The position numbers and the translations under genes were made by a program. The notes under the pieces are model-generated. The model saw only the letters and a program-made list of their open reading frames with translations, had not been told where the DNA came from and made no database searches. A stretch of 64,000 nt of DNA from Campylobacterales bacterium (lineage in GTDB: Bacteria; Campylobacterota; Campylobacteria; Campylobacterales; Sulfurimonadaceae), in the NCBI GenBank assembly GCA_026390135.1, contig JAPLGN010000022.1, positions 103,160 through 167,159 of the forward strand, read 5' to 3'. Of this stretch, positions 56,277 to 64,000 are shown piece by piece; position 1 is the stretch's first letter; each line of letters opens with the position of its first letter.

Positions 56277-56545
56277 TTACGAGCCTCCTGTTCGATAAGT
56301 CTGTTCTCATCTTCATTAAAAATCAAATCGATTTTTTGTTCACCTAAATCACGTTTCACTTTGGATAAGAAGTGAATTTTTCGTTTAAAAAGATTGGTTT
56401 TATCATCCGTTTCGAGGTACAAATCAATGTCACCACCCCGTTTTTCATCATCTGTTCGTGATCCGAAAAGATAGAGATGGGAATGGGGGAATAATGCATT
56501 GCAGTGTTTAATAAGAATCTGATGTTCGTATTCGCTCAGTCGCAT
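56258..56545 (-). CDS. mntA: MntA-like minimal nucleotidyltransferase antitoxin
   Basis: 95 residues. The nucleotidyltransferase motif GSRTDDEKRGGDIDLYL (about 27-43) gives the GSx10DxD pattern with the metal-binding aspartates. It is followed by a short helical end. With HepT it forms a type VII-like toxin-antitoxin pair in which MntA adds AMP to the toxin. First gene of the pair, so made before the toxin. Confidence 0.85.
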   Translation of the reverse strand: MRLSEYEHQILIKHCNALFPHSHLYLFGSRTDDEKRGGDIDLYLETDDKTNLFKRKIHFLSKVKRDLGEQKIDLIFNEDENRLIEQEARKWAIQL

Positions 56546-56660
56546 TGCGCCCCTATCCCTTCCGTCGTATCTAAAAATGATTATACATCACTCATGCCAT
56601 TTCTCGAATGAAACGCATTTTGACCCATTCACTTTAAGCCAACAAATAACTCATCATATA

Positions 56661-57266
56661 CTAAACTTGATGCCCTTGAATAAGCCCTGACACAGCCTCT
56701 TTTTGCGGAAAATCAGCTCCCATACTGATGATGAATGACGATGCTTCTTGAAGGGAAAGTGTTGTTTTTTTAATCATTACTTCATCTACAAGGACGGTAT
56801 AGCCGCTCGTAGGATTCGGAGAGGTCGGTATAAACAATACACAGATATTTTCATGGCGATTCAATAAATACGCAGGTACCCATAAATTATCTTTAGGATA
56901 CTCAACCAAAACAACCTCTTTCTTCGTCCCGTCTTCATTGCCTGAGAGCATTGCTGCCAGTTTTTTAGATACCGAATAGACAGAACGTATAGCGGGAATT
57001 TTTTCAAAGGTGCTATCAATCATCGAAACAAATATAGAACGTCCATACTTCTCAATCGAAAAACCAAGGAATGCAAAAACAGCGATTACCCCTATCATTA
57101 AAAAAATTGTTATTTCAAAAGAATCTGTATAATCGTGTAAAGAAAGATACGCGCTCACACCTAAATTTTTAAGATAATTAACAACCACAAAAACTAAAAT
57201 CAGAGGCAAGAGCGATAACGCACCTACGAAAATATAACGGAATAACAGTTTGGCTTTTTCGCCCAT
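56661..57266 (-). CDS. DUF502-family inner-membrane protein
   Basis: 201 residues from the ATG at 57266, preceded by AAAAGGA; the longer frame upstream overlaps the start region of the divergent peptidase gene and looks non-coding. Two membrane helices (about 10-30 and 50-72), then the DUF502 signature IPAIRSVYSVSKKL and a soluble C-terminal domain (FIPTSPNPTSGYTVLV). Function is unknown in bacteria. Confidence 0.85.
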   Translation of the reverse strand: MGEKAKLLFRYIFVGALSLLPLILVFVVVNYLKNLGVSAYLSLHDYTDSFEITIFLMIGVIAVFAFLGFSIEKYGRSIFVSMIDSTFEKIPAIRSVYSVSKKLAAMLSGNEDGTKKEVVLVEYPKDNLWVPAYLLNRHENICVLFIPTSPNPTSGYTVLVDEVMIKKTTLSLQEASSFIISMGADFPQKEAVSGLIQGHQV

Positions 57267-57351
57267 AAACGTCCTTTTATGACAAATTGCCATATTATAG
57301 AATACTTTTTGAAACACTTTACTACAATAACATACATTTTCAGGAGAACAC

Positions 57352-59307
57352 ATGCAACCTTTTACTAACTTTATCCTCAATTTAGCAACTTTTATTGATG
57401 ATTTAAACACCCTAATCGAAAAAAACCACAATACCATCGCCAATTTACTGGATATACACGATAAGACCTACACCAATTTTGTCCGCCCGTTTGATTTTAT
57501 GGAAGAAGAGATGGAGCTTTTATTTACACCTCTTTCGCATATCAATGCTGTGAACAATTCTGAAGAATCTCAGAAAGTGTACGCGGATGCACTCCCGATA
57601 CTTACAGATTATTCGACGTTTGTAGGGCAAAATCTTGCTATTTATGATGCATTCATAGAAGTTAAGAAAAATGAATACAACACTTTAAACCTCGCTCAAC
57701 AACGAATTTTAGATCTTAATATTCTCCATTTTGAACTTGCCGGAGCCCATCTTGACAACGCTTCAAAAGAGCGTTTAGCCGTCATTAATCTTCGTAAAAG
57801 CACACTCACCAATGACTTTTCTCAAAACGTTTTAGATGCCACCAATGCATACGAAAAAATCATTACGAATCCCGCTGATATTATTGGAATACCTCAAGGA
57901 GATTTAGATGATGCCCGTTTCGAGGAAGACGGAGTTACTAAATATCGCTTCACTCTTCAAATGCCCTCGTATATTTCGTATATGACCTACGGACAAAATC
58001 GCGCTATTCGTGAAGAACTTTACAAGGCGTACACAACACGAGCACCTCAAAACGCTAAGATTATTGATGAGCTAACGGCTCTGCGTCAAGAGATGGCATA
58101 CCTTTTAGGATTTGAAAGTTATGCTGAATATTCTCTTGCATCCAAAATGGCACCCAATACACAAAGTGTTTTAAAATTTTTAAACGATCTGGCAGTCACC
58201 TCTCGTGACCAAGCGCAACGTGAGGTGGGTGAACTTCGTCATATTGCAAAAGGTATTGATTTACAAAGCTATGACACCGCCTACTACAGTGAAATTTTAA
58301 AAAAAGCGCAGTATGACATCGATGAAGAAGAGTATCGTCCCTACTTCGAGCAGAAGAGTGTTGTCAATGGGATGTTTGATTTTTTACACCAAATGTTTAG
58401 GATTTCATTTGTACATGTCCAAGCACCCCTTTGGGATGACAAGGCAAGTGCTTATGATGTTTATGATGATGGAGAACTGCGTGCGCGAATCTATTTCGAT
58501 CTTGAAGCCCGTAAAAATAAACGCGGCGGTGCGTGGATGCATAATTTTCAAACCCATTGTGAAGATACCGAAGGAGTGACCCATCTTCCCAGTGCCTTTG
58601 TCGTTTGTAATTTTCCGCCCTCATCCCCTACGTCTCCCTCACTTTTACGTCATGATGATGTAGTTACTCTCTTTCATGAGATGGGACATACACTCCACCA
58701 TATTTTAAGTTCTGTTCGAGAGCACGGCGTTAGCGGTGTCAATGGTGTGGAATGGGATGCCGTCGAATTTCCTTCACAATTTTTAGAAAGTTTTGCGTAT
58801 GAACCTAAAGTCCTCAAGCTTTTTGCTAAACACCATAAAAGCGGTGAGATTCTTAGTGATGAGATGATTGCTAAACTCATTCGTGCAAAAAACTTCCAAA
58901 GTGCTCTATTTATGCTTCGACAGCTTGAATTTTCTCTCTTTGATTTTGAGCTTCACTCGAAATTGTATCAAGGGGATGAAATTCAAGTTCTTCTTGATTC
59001 CATTCGAGAACGTACTTCACTTATCAAACCACCTGCTTACAATAAATTTCAAAACGGATTCAGTCATATTTTTAGCGGCGGATACAGTGCAGGATATTAC
59101 AGTTACAAATGGGCTGAAGTACTAAGTGCCGATGCCTATTATTCCATTGTGGATGAAGGTATTTTCGATTCCAATTTAGCACAACGCTATAAAGATATTA
59201 TTTTAGGAGGCGGCGGATCTCAAAGTATGCAAGAGCTTTTTGTGGAGATGATGGGACGAGAATGTGAAACCAAAAATCTCTTACGCCTCAATGGTATTGA
59301 AGTATGA
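57352..59307 (+). CDS. prlC: M3-family oligopeptidase (oligopeptidase A type)
   Basis: 651 residues. The zinc motif LFHEMGHTLHH (HExxH) is at about 441-451, with the third ligand glutamate in FLESFAYEP downstream. The N-terminal helical half and C-terminal GYSAGYYSYKWAEV region fit the M3 fold. It breaks down short peptides in the cytoplasm. No signal peptide. Its stop overlaps the next ATG by 4 bases. Confidence 0.93.
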   Translation: MQPFTNFILNLATFIDDLNTLIEKNHNTIANLLDIHDKTYTNFVRPFDFMEEEMELLFTPLSHINAVNNSEESQKVYADALPILTDYSTFVGQNLAIYDAFIEVKKNEYNTLNLAQQRILDLNILHFELAGAHLDNASKERLAVINLRKSTLTNDFSQNVLDATNAYEKIITNPADIIGIPQGDLDDARFEEDGVTKYRFTLQMPSYISYMTYGQNRAIREELYKAYTTRAPQNAKIIDELTALRQEMAYLLGFESYAEYSLASKMAPNTQSVLKFLNDLAVTSRDQAQREVGELRHIAKGIDLQSYDTAYYSEILKKAQYDIDEEEYRPYFEQKSVVNGMFDFLHQMFRISFVHVQAPLWDDKASAYDVYDDGELRARIYFDLEARKNKRGGAWMHNFQTHCEDTEGVTHLPSAFVVCNFPPSSPTSPSLLRHDDVVTLFHEMGHTLHHILSSVREHGVSGVNGVEWDAVEFPSQFLESFAYEPKVLKLFAKHHKSGEILSDEMIAKLIRAKNFQSALFMLRQLEFSLFDFELHSKLYQGDEIQVLLDSIRERTSLIKPPAYNKFQNGFSHIFSGGYSAGYYSYKWAEVLSADAYYSIVDEGIFDSNLAQRYKDIILGGGGSQSMQELFVEMMGRECETKNLLRLNGIEV

Positions 59308-60314
59308 AGTTTTTTTGGCTATTACTCATTACATTGACTTTTTTGGGAGGAACAGAAGTGAAAATAGCCTCTTATAACGTTGAAAACTTGTTTGATATGA
59401 ATGATGATGGTACAGAATATGAACAGTACATACCCAATACCTCGTGGGGATGGAACGAGGAGATGCATCGAATAAAATTGCGCAACACAGCGCAAGTCAT
59501 CAAAGATATTGGAGCCGATGTGATCGGGTTGCAAGAAATTGAGTCCGAAACCGCTCTCAAAGAGCTCAAAGCCGAACTTAACCGTCAAGGGATATATTAC
59601 CCCCATTATGCTTTTTCACGAACCAAAAACACAAGTGTTTCTGTTGCCCTTCTCAGTAAATATCCCATCAAAAGTGCTCTCAGTCATCCCGTAAGTGCGA
59701 GTCGTGAGTTTAGAGATATTCTTGAAGTGAAGCTCGATATTAACGGTAAATTTCTTCGTGTTTTTATCAATCATTGGAAATCAAAAAGCGGCCCAGAGAG
59801 TATGCGTGTTCAAAGTGCAAAAGTGCTAAAAAAACGACTGAATGAGCTAGATAAAGATGAAGTGTATGTATTACTGGGCGATTTTAACTCTCACTATGAA
59901 GAGTATCGAACATTTGTAAAAAGTAGAAAGCATAATGATACGGATGGGATCACAGGGATTAATCATATCCTCAAAACTATCGATGAAGATGAAAATCCTA
60001 TTACCCTCACAAGTCTCAAAGAGTGTGATGACTGCTCTTATAATCTATGGTATGAACTCCCGCAAGAACAACGGTGGAGTCATGAGTACAGAGGGGAGCA
60101 AGAGGCTCTGGATAATATGATTATATCTCCCTCTCTGGCAGATGGAAAAGGGGTTGAATATGTCCGAGGGAGTTTTGGACGATTTGATGCCCCTTATCTT
60201 TTCTACAAAGGAAAACCCTATCGCTGGCAACAATCACGAAAATTTCCTAAGCATCATTTAGGTGAGGGATATTCCGACCACTTGGCTATTTTTGCGAAAT
60301 TTAACGTGCGTTAA
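59304..60314 (+). CDS. Exported endonuclease/exonuclease/phosphatase family protein
   Basis: 336 residues with a short signal peptide (MKFFWLLLITLTFLGG). EEP-fold motifs are in order: IASYNVENLFD, GLQEIES with the metal glutamate, NHWKSKSG, LLGDFNSH with the catalytic Asp/Asn and YSDHLAIF at the end. It may act as an extracytoplasmic nuclease or phosphodiesterase; the substrate is not known. Coupled to the M3 peptidase gene and converges on ung with a 4-base overlap. Confidence 0.87.
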   Translation: MKFFWLLLITLTFLGGTEVKIASYNVENLFDMNDDGTEYEQYIPNTSWGWNEEMHRIKLRNTAQVIKDIGADVIGLQEIESETALKELKAELNRQGIYYPHYAFSRTKNTSVSVALLSKYPIKSALSHPVSASREFRDILEVKLDINGKFLRVFINHWKSKSGPESMRVQSAKVLKKRLNELDKDEVYVLLGDFNSHYEEYRTFVKSRKHNDTDGITGINHILKTIDEDENPITLTSLKECDDCSYNLWYELPQEQRWSHEYRGEQEALDNMIISPSLADGKGVEYVRGSFGRFDAPYLFYKGKPYRWQQSRKFPKHHLGEGYSDHLAIFAKFNVR

Positions 60315-60988
60315 ACGATACACCAATCAATCGGAGCAATCCCATGCTCCAGTAAATACGTATTGGTTTTGCTAAAAGGCTTAGAACCGAAAAAACCTCG
60401 ATAGGAGGATAAGGGAGAAGGATGCGGGGCCTTAAGAATCAAATGCTTTGTCTCATCTATCAAAAGACTCTTTTTTCCAGCAGGAGCGCCCCAGAGGATA
60501 AAAACAAGATGTTCACGCTGTTCACTCAGTATTCGAATGACCTGATCGGTAAACCTCTCCCATCCGCGATCTTTATGTGAAAATGGTTCTCCTTGCCGAA
60601 CCGTTAAAAGAGTATTGACTAACAATACCCCCTGCTGCGCCCAATGACTCAAATCACCACTTTTTGGAAAAGGACACCCAATGTCATCCACTAACTCTTT
60701 GAAAATATTTTGGAGTGATGGGGGAGAAGGAACGCCTGCTTGAACTGAAAATGATAATCCATGAGCTTGCCCTGTCCCATGATAAGGATCTTGTCCTAGA
60801 ATAACGACTTTCACTGATTCAAAAGGGGAAGAATTAAACGCATTAAAAATATTTTTACTCTGTGGAAAAATAGCATAATGCTTTTCTTCTTCCACCAAAA
60901 AAGCTTTTAACGTTTCCATATAAGCATCATTAAATTCATTTTCTAGCGCGTTTTTCCAGCTTTCATGAAGGATAGGATACGTTGCCAT
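60311..60988 (-). CDS. ung: Uracil-DNA glycosylase, family 1
   Basis: 225 residues. The water-activating loop GQDPYHG (about 60-66), SPPSLQNIFKEL and the HPSPLS leucine-loop motif (about 187-192) are present. It removes uracil from DNA. The ATG overlaps the hspR stop by one base (TAATG). Confidence 0.97.
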   Translation of the reverse strand: MATYPILHESWKNALENEFNDAYMETLKAFLVEEEKHYAIFPQSKNIFNAFNSSPFESVKVVILGQDPYHGTGQAHGLSFSVQAGVPSPPSLQNIFKELVDDIGCPFPKSGDLSHWAQQGVLLVNTLLTVRQGEPFSHKDRGWERFTDQVIRILSEQREHLVFILWGAPAGKKSLLIDETKHLILKAPHPSPLSSYRGFFGSKPFSKTNTYLLEHGIAPIDWCIV

Positions 60989-61374
60989 TATTTGAGAATA
61001 TCATCCTCGAAAATTACCATTTCATAGATACTGCGGGTGGTCACCAATGATTTTTCAAGAGGGACACTGCTAGAGCTTCGCATACGTGAAATTTCCGCCC
61101 GTAGCTCCATCATCTCTTGCTCCATCATCTCCATTTTATTTTTCAGACGCATTACGACATCCACACCCGCAAGATTTACCCCTACTTCACGTGTAAGACG
61201 TAAAATAGTTTTAATTTTTTCAATATCTCGCTGAGAATAAAGACGTATTCGTCCGTCTGATCGTGAAGGTGCTATAAGGTTTTCTCTCTCATATTGGCGC
61301 AATGTCTGAGGGTGTATATCCAAAATTTTTGCCACGATACTAATCATGTATACAGGTTCATCAAAATGGTGCAT
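60988..61374 (-). CDS. hspR: HspR heat-shock repressor (MerR family)
   Basis: 128 residues. MerR-type winged helix at the N terminus: VYMISIVAKILDIHPQTLRQYERENLIAPSR and SQRDIEKIKTILRLT, then a coiled coil rich in M, E and L (about 82-110). HspR binds HAIR elements and represses chaperone genes. It follows cbpA by 3 bases as in Helicobacter (cbpA-hspR), where it represses its own operon; a HAIR-like site lies before cbpA here. Confidence 0.93.
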   Translation of the reverse strand: MHHFDEPVYMISIVAKILDIHPQTLRQYERENLIAPSRSDGRIRLYSQRDIEKIKTILRLTREVGVNLAGVDVVMRLKNKMEMMEQEMMELRAEISRMRSSSSVPLEKSLVTTRSIYEMVIFEDDILK

Positions 61375-61377
61375 GCG

Positions 61378-62238
61378 TTAGTCTCCTTGAGGAAGGGATT
61401 TTTTCATTTGCTCAACCAAGTCAGCATCCATTTTGTCCACGGCGGGTAAAACAATATTAGCTTTTAGGTATAAATCTCCGCGAACTCCACTTTGGCGATT
61501 CATCACTCCCATCTCTTTGAGACGAAAACGCTGACCATTTTTGGTATTTTCAGGCACTTTTAGAGTCACCTCTTTGTCCAATGTTTGAACCGCCACTTTA
61601 CCACCAAACAGTGCTGCATACAAAGGTACACTAAATGTTTTCACAAGGTTGTCTCCCTCGCGCTCATACTCTGGATTGACAGAAATGTCGATACGTAGAT
61701 ATAAGTCGCCTGATTGAGCACCGTGACGCTTTCCTTTTCCTCGTACACGAAGCTTTTCTCCGCTTTTAATGCCTGCGGGAATTTTGATATCAAAACTCTC
61801 TCCGGAAAGACTAATTGTGTGTTTACCACCCAAAACAGCTACAGCAAAAGGAACGGTAACACTGGCATCAATATCAAGATTTACAGAACCGCTAAACCCG
61901 CCTCCGCCGAAGCCACCACCACTAAACCCGCCTCCGACACCACCGAACATACTGCGTAAAATCTCATCTAAATCGACATTACCGCCTTGAGCGCGTGAGA
62001 AATCGTGGAAGTTTTGCCCGCCGAACATCGAATCCCCGTGCTGATCGTATTTGGCTCGTTTTTCTTTATCACTAAGGACTTCATAGGCGGCATTAATCTC
62101 TTTAAATTTTTCTTCTGCTGCCGGGTCTTTATTCACATCAGGGTGGTATTGCCGTGCAAGCTTACGGTATGCTTTTTTAATTTCTGTTTCGCTTGCACCT
62201 GGTGCAACTTCTAACGTAGTGTATAAACTTTTTGACAT
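61378..62238 (-). CDS. cbpA: DnaJ-type co-chaperone CbpA
   Basis: 286 residues. N-terminal J domain (about 1-70) with the HPD motif in YHPDVNK, a glycine- and phenylalanine-rich segment (about 75-120), then the two DnaJ C-terminal substrate-binding domains. The zinc-finger region of DnaJ is missing, which defines CbpA/type II. A good AGGAAG site precedes the ATG. First gene of the cbpA-hspR-ung operon. Confidence 0.94.
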   Translation of the reverse strand: MSKSLYTTLEVAPGASETEIKKAYRKLARQYHPDVNKDPAAEEKFKEINAAYEVLSDKEKRAKYDQHGDSMFGGQNFHDFSRAQGGNVDLDEILRSMFGGVGGGFSGGGFGGGGFSGSVNLDIDASVTVPFAVAVLGGKHTISLSGESFDIKIPAGIKSGEKLRVRGKGKRHGAQSGDLYLRIDISVNPEYEREGDNLVKTFSVPLYAALFGGKVAVQTLDKEVTLKVPENTKNGQRFRLKEMGVMNRQSGVRGDLYLKANIVLPAVDKMDADLVEQMKKSLPQGD

Positions 62239-62278
62239 TCATGCTTCCTATACTATGTAACTTATTTGTATTGATAAA

Positions 62279-62308
62279 ATTATAGCATAAAGGTTGAGTC
62301 AAAATCAA
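62279..62308 (-). promoter_or_regulatory. Sigma-70 promoter of the cbpA-hspR operon
   Basis: On the minus strand TTGATT (62303-62308), an 18-base spacer and a consensus TATAAT (62279-62284) lie about 40 bases before the cbpA ATG. The -35 box overlaps the HAIR-like palindrome. Confidence 0.65.
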
Positions 62309-62313
62309 TCAAG
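62293..62313 (-). promoter_or_regulatory. HAIR-like HspR operator
   Basis: The minus strand reads CTTGATT, seven bases, ACTCAAC. The HAIR consensus is CTTGAGT-N7-ACTCAAG, so 12 of 14 arm bases match at the exact spacing. It covers the -35 box of the cbpA promoter, where HspR binding would repress. Confidence 0.75.
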
Positions 62314-62385
62314 GTTAAAAAGTGAAGTGCGTTGTATCGGGAGAAAGAGAAGATTAAAGATTGCGCCTTAAAGACGCAAGTTGTT

Positions 62386-63921
62386 TTAGTGTAGAAAGTG
62401 ACGGATACCGGTAAAGTACAATGACATTCCATGTTCATCTGCCGCTGCAATGACCTCTTCATCACGTACTGAACCACCCGGTTGAATAACGGTTTTAACG
62501 CCCGCACCCGCTGCCGCATCGATAGAGTCACGGAACGGGAAGAACGCTTCGGAAGCAAGAGCTGAACCGCTTACGTCCAGACCCATCTCTTCGGCTTTGC
62601 GCAATGCACAACGCGCCGCATCGACACGTGAGGTCATCCCCATACCGACGGCGACCATCGCCGCATCTTTGACGTAAACAACACAGTTTGATTTGGTCAA
62701 TGACGCTACTTTATAAGCGATTTCAGCGTCTTTCATCGCCGCATCGCTTGCAACGTGTTTGGTAACGAGTTTTGCGTTAGCGACCTCTTCATGCGTTACA
62801 CGGTCAGCATCTTGGAATACAAACCCGCCGTCGATGTGTTTGAAATCGATAGCGTCGTTGCTGAGAGTAATACGTTCAGCTCCGTATTCGAAAAGTTTGA
62901 GACGTTTTTTCGGCTCGAACACCGCGCGAGCTTCATCGTCGATACGTCCTGCGATGATCACTTCGAGGAACATCTCATTCATTTTAAGGGCAAGTTCCTT
63001 AGTTACAACTCCATTGACCGCAACCACACCGCCAAATGCCGAAATTGGATCGCATTTGAGTGCTTCGGTGTACGCATCGAAGAGGTTCTCACGAATTGCA
63101 AATCCACACGGATTACCGTGTTTGACGATACAAATTGCATTTTCATCCCCGAATGCCGCCGCGATTTTTACCGCTCCGCTGATGTCGGTGAGGTTGTTGA
63201 AGCTTGCTTCCCCTTTGAGGGTTTTGAAGTTTTTTGAAAAGAAGGTATCAAACTCATACAAGCCACCTTTTTGATGCGGGTTTTCTCCATAACGGGTGTC
63301 CATTACTTTGTTTCCGACGATAAACTGCTTCTCGCCCATACCGTTGTTAAAACGCTTGTTCATATAGTTGGCAATCATACTGTCGTATGCTGCAGTATGT
63401 TCATATGCTTTGATCATCAAACTACGACGGAATTCGATTGTGTCTTCATTATTTTGAATAGCATTTAGTACCACAGAGTAATCACTTGGATCGGTAATGA
63501 TATGAACATCTGTAAAGTTTTTTGCAGCAGATCGTACCATAGCCGGTCCGCCGATGTCGATGTTTTCAATGATCTCTTCGAAATCATCCGTACGCTCAAT
63601 GGTCGCTTTAAACGGATAGAGATTTACACAGACAAGATCAATCTCAACAATGCCGTATTCCATCGCTGTATTGACATGTGAATCCAAATCACGGCGGAAT
63701 AAAATACCCCCGTGGATGTATGGGTTAAGGGTCTTAACCCGACCGTCAAACATCTCCGGAAATCCTGTCACATCATCAATCTCGATAGCATTCACACCTG
63801 CTTCACGCAACATTTTAAACGTTCCGCCCGTAGAGACGATTTCATAGTCCAAACCGATGAGAGATTTAGCGAATTCTACGATATTACTTTTATCACTGAC
63901 ACTGAGTAATGCACGCTTCAT
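62386..63921 (-). CDS. purH: Bifunctional AICAR transformylase / IMP cyclohydrolase
   Basis: 511 residues for the last two steps of IMP synthesis. The N-terminal MGS-like cyclohydrolase domain (about 1-190) opens [20 protein letters not shown] with [10 protein letters not shown]; the C-terminal AICARFT domain has the catalytic [10 protein letters not shown] and the end [20 protein letters not shown] segment and [12 protein letters not shown]. Codon use is richer in C and G than in the neighbours (many GCG, ACG, CTC on this strand). AAAGGAA precedes the ATG. Confidence 0.97.
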   Translation of the reverse strand: MKRALLSVSDKSNIVEFAKSLIGLDYEIVSTGGTFKMLREAGVNAIEIDDVTGFPEMFDGRVKTLNPYIHGGILFRRDLDSHVNTAMEYGIVEIDLVCVNLYPFKATIERTDDFEEIIENIDIGGPAMVRSAAKNFTDVHIITDPSDYSVVLNAIQNNEDTIEFRRSLMIKAYEHTAAYDSMIANYMNKRFNNGMGEKQFIVGNKVMDTRYGENPHQKGGLYEFDTFFSKNFKTLKGEASFNNLTDISGAVKIAAAFGDENAICIVKHGNPCGFAIRENLFDAYTEALKCDPISAFGGVVAVNGVVTKELALKMNEMFLEVIIAGRIDDEARAVFEPKKRLKLFEYGAERITLSNDAIDFKHIDGGFVFQDADRVTHEEVANAKLVTKHVASDAAMKDAEIAYKVASLTKSNCVVYVKDAAMVAVGMGMTSRVDAARCALRKAEEMGLDVSGSALASEAFFPFRDSIDAAAGAGVKTVIQPGGSVRDEEVIAAADEHGMSLYFTGIRHFLH

Positions 63922-64000
63922 GCAGTTCCTTTGATTGGGTACTTAGACCCATGAATTAATGGTGGAATTGTAACGAATGGTGGTTTAGGGGAAGGTAAAG

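Noticed and set aside
57267..57443. N-terminal extension of the DUF502 protein
   Set aside because: It is cysteine-rich nonsense antisense to the start of the M3 peptidase gene, and a good ribosome site precedes the ATG at 57266.
62755..63274. Long plus-strand open frames opposite purH
   Set aside because: They mirror the GC-rich codons of purH and have no ribosome site or recognisable domain.

Overview
The window reads as a chromosomal segment of a Campylobacterota (Epsilonproteobacteria) genome, most like the free-living Sulfurimonas/Sulfuricurvum group. The evidence is gene content and order seen directly: a split b/b' ATP synthase beside parAB, birA, fmt, proB, obg, rpmA and rplU; a pyrH-rpoZ-spoT-tyrS block; cbpA-hspR-ung; the cell-shape peptidase pair csd6/csd4; flaG/fliS/fliW; and low-GC coding with tightly overlapping genes. 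The genus is inference.

Layout. 1-8400 (minus strand): rplU, rpmA, obgE, proB, fmt, birA, parA, parB and atpF', atpF, atpH, atpA (atpA runs off the left edge). 8591-9151: a haem-binding DUF3365 protein. 9245-15484: a MarR-controlled tripartite RND efflux operon with a near-consensus promoter and a palindromic operator. 15495-19469: ridA, a thioredoxin-like protein, dapE, a PAS sensor of CetB type and an MFS carrier. 19506-20635: sigma-28 promoter, flaG, fliS and a small flagellar-type ORF, without fliD. 20714-35930 (plus strand): argG, an FTR-rhodanese fusion, a structured leader, rplI, era, csd6, csd4 and a complete MSHA/Cts-type type IV pilus or DNA-uptake locus (MshI, J, K, L, M, N, E, G equivalents). 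From rplI on the genes overlap or nearly touch, so wall-shape enzymes and the pilus machine look co-expressed. 35945-42519: a UvrD-type helicase, fliW, valS, two damaged genes (yceI and pyrF) and tRNA-Ser(GCU). 42753-49817 (minus): amiC, a flavin oxidoreductase, tyrS, spoT, rpoZ, pyrH.

Accessory part, 49910-56545: an unrecognised protein paired with an unusual serine protease (protease, zinc ribbon, YbjN-like domain), then a small defence island: a BcgI-like type IIB restriction-modification system whose specificity gene carries an (AG)12 tract between its two target-recognition domains, a small HTH protein with repeated TTAGGAA motifs in the divergent promoter region, a REP/MITE-like palindrome, and a HepT/MntA toxin-antitoxin pair. 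56661-63921 returns to housekeeping: DUF502 membrane protein, M3 oligopeptidase, EEP-family nuclease, ung, hspR, cbpA (with a HAIR-like operator) and purH.

The most notable signal is the phase-variable S gene: as written it encodes only one recognition domain, while losing one AG unit would restore a 364-residue two-domain S protein. Other points of interest are a C8 tract in the pilus ATPase gene, an apparent frameshift in the mshI-like gene, neighbouring internal deletions in yceI and pyrF, and a three-hairpin leader before rplI. No stretch over 300 bases is without an assigned feature.
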